DNA from: an uncultured Bacteroidales bacterium
GTDB taxonomy: Bacteria > Bacteroidota > Bacteroidia > Bacteroidales > UBA932
Assembly (NCBI GenBank): GCA_937906795.1
Contig: CALCUQ010000386.1
Location: 1-11,316, forward strand
Length of the DNA: 11,316 nucleotides
Direction: 5' to 3'
Positions 7,030 through 11,316 of this stretch are shown here, piece by piece. Within the stretch, counting starts at the first letter, position 1; each line of letters begins with the position of its first letter. A program made the translations under genes and the position numbers. The notes beneath the pieces are model-generated. The model ran no database searches. It was given only the letters and a program-made list of their open reading frames with translations, and was not told the origin of the DNA.

Positions 7030-7809
7030 ATGTTTGGCAGCAACAGCAACGGATTCATCACAGAATATGGACTTCCATTAATTGAAATGGAGAATGTAGA
7101 GATTGTAAACAGCGGTAATATGGTCCTTTCAGATGTTTCATTCACTGTCTCAAAAGGGGAATTTGTATATTTGATTGGAAAGGTTGGAAGTGGAAAGAGT
7201 TCCATAATAAAAACCATAATTGCTGAGCTGCCCGTAAAAAAAGGAAAGGCAAGGGTAGGGGACTATATCCTGCCTAAAATAAAGAAAAGGCAAATTCCCT
7301 ATCTCAGACGCAATATAGGAGTGGTTTTTCAGGACTTCCAGTTGCTTATGGACAGAACAGTGGAGGAGAACCTTCTGTTTGTTCTTGAGGCTACCGGATG
7401 GAACAAACTCTCAAAAATGAAAGCAAGGTCAAATGAGGTGCTGCAGATGGTTGGTCTGGCAGGGAAGGCTTTCAGTATGCCGCATCAGTTGTCGGGAGGA
7501 GAACAACAGAGAGTTGCCATAGCAAGAGCACTCCTGAACAGCCCTTCCATTATCCTCGCCGACGAGCCTACAGGTAACCTGGATGAGGAGACAGCAATGG
7601 ATATAATGAATCTCCTTTACAGGATACATAAGGAGCAGCAGCCTGCAATTCTGATGGTTACGCATAACAAGGAACTTTACAAGAAATTTCCAGGAAAAGT
7701 TCTTGTGTGTGAAAATAAAACAGTATCACAACTGAATCAGGAGGTGGAGTTTTCTTTAGTAGACCTCCAGCAACACAACGAGCAAGAGTATGAAGAACAA
7801 GAGCAATAA
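7030..7809 (+). CDS. ftsE: Cell-division ABC ATPase FtsE
   Basis: This 259-residue ATPase should pair with membrane protein FtsX to control septal peptidoglycan hydrolases. Motifs in order are Walker A GKVGSGKSS (50-58), Q-loop Gln101 in VVFQDFQLL, signature LSGGEQQ (154-160), Walker B IILADEP with Glu179, and switch His212 in MVTHNKE. The FQDFQLLMDRTVEENLLFVL segment is very close to Bacteroidota FtsE. Residues after about 230 form a tail rich in Gln and Glu that ends EQEYEEQEQ, longer than in E. coli FtsE (222 residues). Start at ATG 7030 is preferred because the promoter-like element lies upstream; ATG 7087 (Met20) would also keep the whole domain. ftsX is not adjacent: the next gene is nth, overlapping by 20 bp. 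A general LolD/MacB-type ATPase is the alternative. Confidence 0.85.
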   Translation: MFGSNSNGFITEYGLPLIEMENVEIVNSGNMVLSDVSFTVSKGEFVYLIGKVGSGKSSIIKTIIAELPVKKGKARVGDYILPKIKKRQIPYLRRNIGVVFQDFQLLMDRTVEENLLFVLEATGWNKLSKMKARSNEVLQMVGLAGKAFSMPHQLSGGEQQRVAIARALLNSPSIILADEPTGNLDEETAMDIMNLLYRIHKEQQPAILMVTHNKELYKKFPGKVLVCENKTVSQLNQEVEFSLVDLQQHNEQEYEEQEQ

Positions 7810-8455
7810 CAATCCACTTGCTTCCAAGAAACAGATAGAGGAGATTTTTTCTTATTTCAGAGAGAATGTTCCGGTTGCTGAGAGTGAACTCAATTTTGAC
7901 AATCCCTATCAACTGGTAGTGGCTGTTATTTTATCTGCCCAATGCACAGATAAAAGGGTAAATATGCACACTCCTGCCTTTTTTATGAGGTTTCCCGATG
8001 CTTTGTCTCTCTCAAATGCAACCTTTGATGAGGTTTTCAATCTTATAAAGTCCATCTCTTTTCCAAACAACAAGGCAAAACATTTGATTGGAATGGCAAA
8101 GATGCTTGTTGAGCAGTTCAATGGAAATGTTCCACAAGAAAGACAAATGCTTGAAAAGCTTCCTGGGGTTGGCAGAAAAACTGCAAATGTAGTTGCGTCA
8201 ATTATTTACAATAAGCCTTATATTGCAGTTGATACCCACGTTTTTAGGGTTTCTCACAGAATGGGACTCTCTAATGGCAAAACACCATTGGAGGTTGAAA
8301 AAGACCTGGAGAGGATTGTTCCACAGCAGGAGAGGGCAATAGCGCACCATTGGCTTATTCTGCATGGCAGATACATTTGTACTGCCCGCAATCCCAAATG
8401 TGGCCAGTGCCCTGTGGCAAAGTCTTGTATTTACAATTTGTCAGCCTCTCTTTGA
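7790..8455 (+). CDS. nth: Endonuclease III (DNA glycosylase/AP lyase)
   Basis: This 221-residue base-excision repair enzyme removes oxidised pyrimidines and nicks at the abasic site. The helix-hairpin-helix LEKLPGVGRKTANVVAS contains the catalytic Lys130, and AVDTHVFR supplies the catalytic Asp148. The four cysteines of the 4Fe-4S cluster, Cys197, 204, 207 and 213, have the classic C-x6-C-x2-C-x5-C spacing. Length is normal and nothing is missing. The ATG lies inside the end of ftsE, overlapping by 20 bp in another frame, so translation is probably coupled. The 3' end overlaps the convergent xerD end by 25 bp. Confidence 0.96.
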   Translation: MKNKSNNNPLASKKQIEEIFSYFRENVPVAESELNFDNPYQLVVAVILSAQCTDKRVNMHTPAFFMRFPDALSLSNATFDEVFNLIKSISFPNNKAKHLIGMAKMLVEQFNGNVPQERQMLEKLPGVGRKTANVVASIIYNKPYIAVDTHVFRVSHRMGLSNGKTPLEVEKDLERIVPQQERAIAHHWLILHGRYICTARNPKCGQCPVAKSCIYNLSASL

Positions 8456-9423
8456 GGATGATGTTCAAGAATGTTTTTCATCCATTGTTGCGAACTTACG
8501 TGAGTGTAGATTTCTGTTGTTAAAATGCTCTCATGTCCCAGCATTTGTTGTACAACGCGTAAATCTGCTCCATTTTCTACAAGATGTGTTGCAAATGAAT
8601 GTCTGAATGTGTGTGGTGATACCTGTTTTTGTATCCCGGATAGTGCAGTTTGTTGTTTTACAACAGTAAAGACCATTTCACGTGTAAGTTTGCCCCCACG
8701 CCTGTTCAAAAACAGAGTGCTGTCAGATTCAGTGGCAAATGTTCCAATTTTTCTACCGCTTATTTCTTTTGAACTGTTGTGCTTTCCTCTGTTTGAGCGG
8801 GCTGCCTGCAGTGTATCCCATCTTAGGGGCAAATAATTGTTTACTGCCTCAATTACAATGTCATTTACAGGCACCAGCCTTTGTTTGTTGCCTTTTCCTA
8901 TAATTCTGATGAATCCCTCTTTAAAGAAAAGGTCAGACAGCTTTATCTCAATAAGTTCGGAAACTCTCAATCCGCAGGAGTAAAGCATCTCTATAATTGC
9001 TTTGTTCCTGTATCCAAGGTCTGATGTAAGATCAATGGATCCAATTATTTTATCTATTTCTTCCACCGACAAAACATTGGGAAGGTATCTGCTCATTTTA
9101 GGGGATTCTATTGTACTGCAGGGATTGTCAGTGTTCTCTGCAGATACAGAAGAAGACATGTTTATGAACTTGTAGAATGATTTGAGTGAACTTATTTTTC
9201 TGGCCTGGCTTCTCTTTTTTATTCCGTTGTCTACGCTTTGCTTGAGATAATTTTCTATGTCTTTTGCGCAGACATCTGCAGGGGTGCTTATAGGATTGTT
9301 TTCAATAAGGTATTTATAGAATCCTTCAATGTCTGATCTGTAGGATTTGATGGTGTTTTCAGATAATCCTCTTTCGAGTTTTAAATGTGAACAAAAATCT
9401 TGGATGTGCTCTTCCCAGCTCAT
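8431..9423 (-). CDS. xerD: Tyrosine recombinase XerD (chromosome dimer resolution)
   Basis: This 330-residue recombinase probably acts with a XerC partner at the dif site near the replication terminus. The N-terminal SAM-like DNA-binding domain covers about 1-90. The catalytic set is complete: Arg153 (SCGLRVSEL), Lys177 (GKGNKQR), His271 and Arg274 (SPHTFRHSFATH), His297 (LGHESI) and the nucleophile Tyr306 (TEIYTHVS). It is about 30 residues longer than usual; the extra part is a polar stretch at about 205-232 between the Lys177 strand and the FLNRRGG segment. No phage or transposon genes surround it, so it is a housekeeping Xer rather than an integrase. XerC is the alternative name. A one-mismatch -7 element TTAATTTG (9448 down to 9441) lies 17 nt before the ATG, overlapping the guaA terminator tail. 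Confidence 0.9.
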   Translation of the reverse strand: MSWEEHIQDFCSHLKLERGLSENTIKSYRSDIEGFYKYLIENNPISTPADVCAKDIENYLKQSVDNGIKKRSQARKISSLKSFYKFINMSSSVSAENTDNPCSTIESPKMSRYLPNVLSVEEIDKIIGSIDLTSDLGYRNKAIIEMLYSCGLRVSELIEIKLSDLFFKEGFIRIIGKGNKQRLVPVNDIVIEAVNNYLPLRWDTLQAARSNRGKHNSSKEISGRKIGTFATESDSTLFLNRRGGKLTREMVFTVVKQQTALSGIQKQVSPHTFRHSFATHLVENGADLRVVQQMLGHESILTTEIYTHVSSQQWMKNILEHHPQREADKL

Positions 9424-9448
9424 TTTGTGGTATTTAGGTGCAAATTAA

Positions 9449-9478
9449 AAAGGAGGCTTTCATAAGATAGCCTCCTTT
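9449..9478 (-). terminator. Rho-independent terminator of guaA
   Basis: A perfect 10-bp inverted repeat, AAAGGAGGCT (9449-9458) and AGCCTCCTTT (9469-9478), encloses a 10-nt loop. Read on the - strand it lies 20 bp past the guaA stop, and the stem ends in TTTTTAATTT, a good U-tract. It sits 25 bp upstream of the xerD start, so xerD needs its own promoter or read-through. Confidence 0.82.
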
Positions 9479-9498
9479 GTTACGTTTATTTAAATGGA

Positions 9499-10806
9499 TT
9501 ATTCCCACTCAATAGTTGCGCTTGGTTTAGGAGACATGTCATAACATACGCGGTTGACTGTCTTAACTTCGTTGAGTATTCTGTCGGTGATTTTCATGAG
9601 TATTTCCCAATCTACCTGTTCAATTGTTGCTGTCATTGCATCAACGGTGTTAACGGCTCTGATAATTACAGGCCAATCATATGAACGTGCGTTATCTCTT
9701 ACTCCAACAGATTTGAAATCAGGAACAATTGTAAAATATTGCCATACTTTTTTGTCTAGACCTGCTTTTGCAAATTCTTCACGCAGAATTGCGTCAGATT
9801 CTCTTACAGCCTCAAGTCTGTCTCTTGTAATGGCTCCAAGGCATCTTACACCCAAGCCCGGACCTGGGAATGGTTGGCGGTATACCATTTCGTATGGTAA
9901 ACCCAACTCTACACCGCAAGCTCTTACCTCATCTTTGAAAAGTTGTTTTAGAGGCTCAACCAATTCAAATTGCAAATCTTCTGGAAGACCACCAACATTA
10001 TGATGTGATTTTACCATTTTTGCAGTTTTTGTTCCACTCTCAACAATATCCGGATAGATTGTTCCTTGACCCAAGAAATCAATTCCATCCAATTTTCTGG
10101 CCTCTTCCTCAAATACTCTGATGAACTCACCACCAATAATTTTTCTTTTTTGCTCAGGATCTGCTACTCCCTCAAGTTTGCCAAGGAAGCGGTCTGTAGC
10201 ATCTACATAAATAAGGTTAGCACTCAATTGCTTTCCAAAAATGTCAACAACTGCTTCTGACTCACCTTTACGCATTAAGCCATGATTGACATGAACACAC
10301 ACCAGGTTGTTGCCAATAGCCTTCAATAAAAGGGCAGCAACTACTGAGCTGTCAACTCCACCAGAAAGTGCCAACAATACTTTTTTGTCTCCAACCTGTT
10401 TTTTTATAAGTTCAACCTGGTCATTTACAAAATTAGTCATGTTCCAGTTGGCTTCTGCTTTACAAGTGTCAAAAACAAATGATTTTACAGCCTCTTTAAT
10501 AGCCTCTACATCATTTTCAAACTGAGGTAATTTAACACTGCATAAAGCTTTTGAGTGTCCTGCGGACATAATAGGGAATCCGGCATTGTAAATATCGTGG
10601 TTAACATCAATCTCAACACCATCAATTACATTGTTAGGACCTCCGTTAATGATTATACCTTTAACATTAGGCAGAGCTTTAAGTTCATTAACTGTGATGT
10701 CGTGTGGATAAATTTCGCTGTAAACGCCCAATGCACGAACGGCTCTGGCAAGAACGGTATTCTCATGACTTCCCAAGTCCAGAATGACAATCATATCTTG
10801 TTTCAT
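9499..10806 (-). CDS. guaA: GMP synthase with shrunken, probably inactive glutamine amidotransferase domain
   Basis: With start ATG 10806 the protein has 435 residues, against about 510-525 for normal GuaA. It would convert XMP to GMP with ATP and ammonia. The ATP-pyrophosphatase half is intact: P-loop SGGVDSS at 148-154, GQGTIYPDIVESG (246-258), KSHHNVGGLPE, the RQPFPGPGLGVR segment, and the end SPKPSATIEWE. The N-terminal amidotransferase part keeps LDLGSHENTVLARAVRALGV and GIIINGGPN, but where the nucleophile motif G-x-C-x-G should follow it reads FPIMSAGHSKALC. About 85 residues that would carry the catalytic His and Glu are missing. Glutamine use by this chain is therefore unlikely; free ammonia or a separate amidotransferase is inferred. 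The frame is open to ATG 10851, but that codon lies at the -7 element, so the downstream ATG is chosen. It is flanked by its own promoter and terminator, so it is monocistronic. Confidence 0.9.
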   Translation of the reverse strand: MKQDMIVILDLGSHENTVLARAVRALGVYSEIYPHDITVNELKALPNVKGIIINGGPNNVIDGVEIDVNHDIYNAGFPIMSAGHSKALCSVKLPQFENDVEAIKEAVKSFVFDTCKAEANWNMTNFVNDQVELIKKQVGDKKVLLALSGGVDSSVVAALLLKAIGNNLVCVHVNHGLMRKGESEAVVDIFGKQLSANLIYVDATDRFLGKLEGVADPEQKRKIIGGEFIRVFEEEARKLDGIDFLGQGTIYPDIVESGTKTAKMVKSHHNVGGLPEDLQFELVEPLKQLFKDEVRACGVELGLPYEMVYRQPFPGPGLGVRCLGAITRDRLEAVRESDAILREEFAKAGLDKKVWQYFTIVPDFKSVGVRDNARSYDWPVIIRAVNTVDAMTATIEQVDWEILMKITDRILNEVKTVNRVCYDMSPKPSATIEWE

Positions 10807-10848
10807 ATACGTAGAAAATATTGGAATGAAAAATATGTTAATTCGCCC

Positions 10849-10856
10849 CAAAAGTA
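10849..10856 (-). promoter_or_regulatory. Candidate -7 element for guaA
   Basis: Read on the - strand the sequence is TACTTTTG, an exact TAnnTTTG match 42 nt before the chosen guaA ATG at 10806. No clear -33 element is seen in the A/T tract upstream. If real, it rules out translation from the ATG at 10851. Confidence 0.4.
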
Positions 10857-10888
10857 GTATAAAAATTTAAAAAAAATTATAAAATTTT

Positions 10889-10896
10889 TAATTTTG
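10889..10896 (+). promoter_or_regulatory. Candidate -7 element for typA
   Basis: TAATTTTG matches TAnnTTTG exactly but ends only 9 nt before the typA ATG. A transcript from here would have almost no leader. The match lies at the edge of an A/T-only tract, so it may be chance. Confidence 0.3.
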
Positions 10897-10905
10897 TGCC
10901 CAATT

Positions 10906-11316
10906 ATGCAAAATATTAGGAATATAGCTATTATTGCTCACGTTGACCATGGTAAAACTACCCTGGTAGACAAGATGATACATCAGGCATTACTTAGCCG
11001 TAACGCTGATAAAAACGGTGAGCTTATTCTGGATAATAATGATCTGGAAAGGGAAAGAGGTATAACTATTCTTGCAAAGAATGTAAGTGTACCTTATAAG
11101 GGATATAAAATCAACATTATTGATACTCCGGGGCACGCCGATTTTGGCGGAGAGGTTGAGAGGGTACTCAATATGGCTGATGGTGTTCTTTTGCTTGTTG
11201 ATGCGTTTGAGGGTACTATGCCTCAAACTAGATTTGTGTTGCAGAAGGCAATACAGATGGGTAAAAAACCTGTTGTTGTTGTCAATAAAGTTGATAAACT
11301 CAACTGCAGACCGGAT
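10906..11316 (+). CDS. typA: Ribosome-associated GTPase TypA/BipA, N-terminal part
   Basis: The window holds 137 codons of a gene that continues past the right edge. The translation opens MQNIRNIAIIAHVDHGKTTL, the standard TypA start with the P-loop (G1) AHVDHGKT. It continues with DLERERGITI (switch I/G2 region), DTPGHADFGGEVERV (G3) and NKVD (G4). These are the marks of translational GTPases, and the GGEVERVL context with the MQNIRN start singles out TypA rather than LepA or EF-G. The family (about 600 residues) binds ribosomes and aids assembly and stress or cold growth. It diverges from guaA, with 99 bp between the start codons, a shared AT-rich promoter region. Confidence 0.95.
   Translation, partial: MQNIRNIAIIAHVDHGKTTLVDKMIHQALLSRNADKNGELILDNNDLERERGITILAKNVSVPYKGYKINIIDTPGHADFGGEVERVLNMADGVLLLVDAFEGTMPQTRFVLQKAIQMGKKPVVVVNKVDKLNCRPD

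Noticed and set aside
8431..9423. Tyrosine recombinase as a sign of a mobile element
   Set aside because: It is a housekeeping Xer with nth and guaA as neighbours; no attachment-site repeats or phage genes were seen.
9449..9456. AAAGGAGG on the + strand resembling a Shine-Dalgarno sequence
   Set aside because: No + strand gene follows; it is one arm of the guaA terminator hairpin.
10807..10851. Longer guaA start at ATG 10851
   Set aside because: The codon falls at the -7 promoter match, and the 15 extra residues are hydrophobic and unlike GuaA starts; ATG 10806 fits better.

Overview
The window looks like ordinary chromosome from a member of the Bacteroidota, probably Bacteroidales. The protein sequences of GyrB, FtsE, XerD, TypA and the alpha-oxoamine synthase have the character of that phylum. 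Genes lack clear Shine-Dalgarno sequences. Exact copies of the Bacteroidota -7 promoter octamer TAnnTTTG sit upstream of four genes, and the DNA is AT-rich. No tRNA, rRNA, CRISPR array, insertion sequence or prophage was seen. Both ends are cut: the first gene runs off position 1 and typA runs off position 11316.

Layout. Positions 1-715 (-) hold a frame that begins as a shortened PurL-like (AIR-synthase fold) protein and changes within a few codons into the start of an ABC-transporter ATPase. This may be an assembly chimera at a contig end. Upstream of it, at 762-1694 (-), is a D-2-hydroxyacid dehydrogenase. A clear terminator at 1758-1789 separates these from a tight four-gene unit read right to left from 6878 to 1815: gyrB, an M23/LysM cell-wall endopeptidase, an alpha-oxoamine synthase of the serine palmitoyltransferase type, and a short-chain dehydrogenase. 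The last two probably perform the first two steps of sphingoid-base or sulfonolipid base synthesis. Divergent from gyrB, ftsE and nth overlap by 20 bp on the + strand. nth converges on xerD with a 25 bp overlap. guaA (-) lies behind xerD with its own terminator at 9449-9478, and typA (+) diverges from guaA.

What stands out. The GMP synthase keeps a full ATP-pyrophosphatase half, but its glutamine amidotransferase half has shrunk and lost the catalytic Cys motif. The gyrB-led operon joins DNA supercoiling, wall hydrolysis and lipid-base synthesis, and its peptidase gene most likely starts at a TTG inside the end of gyrB. The left end holds the PurL/ABC junction. I see no new defence or mobile system here; most of the window is housekeeping DNA.
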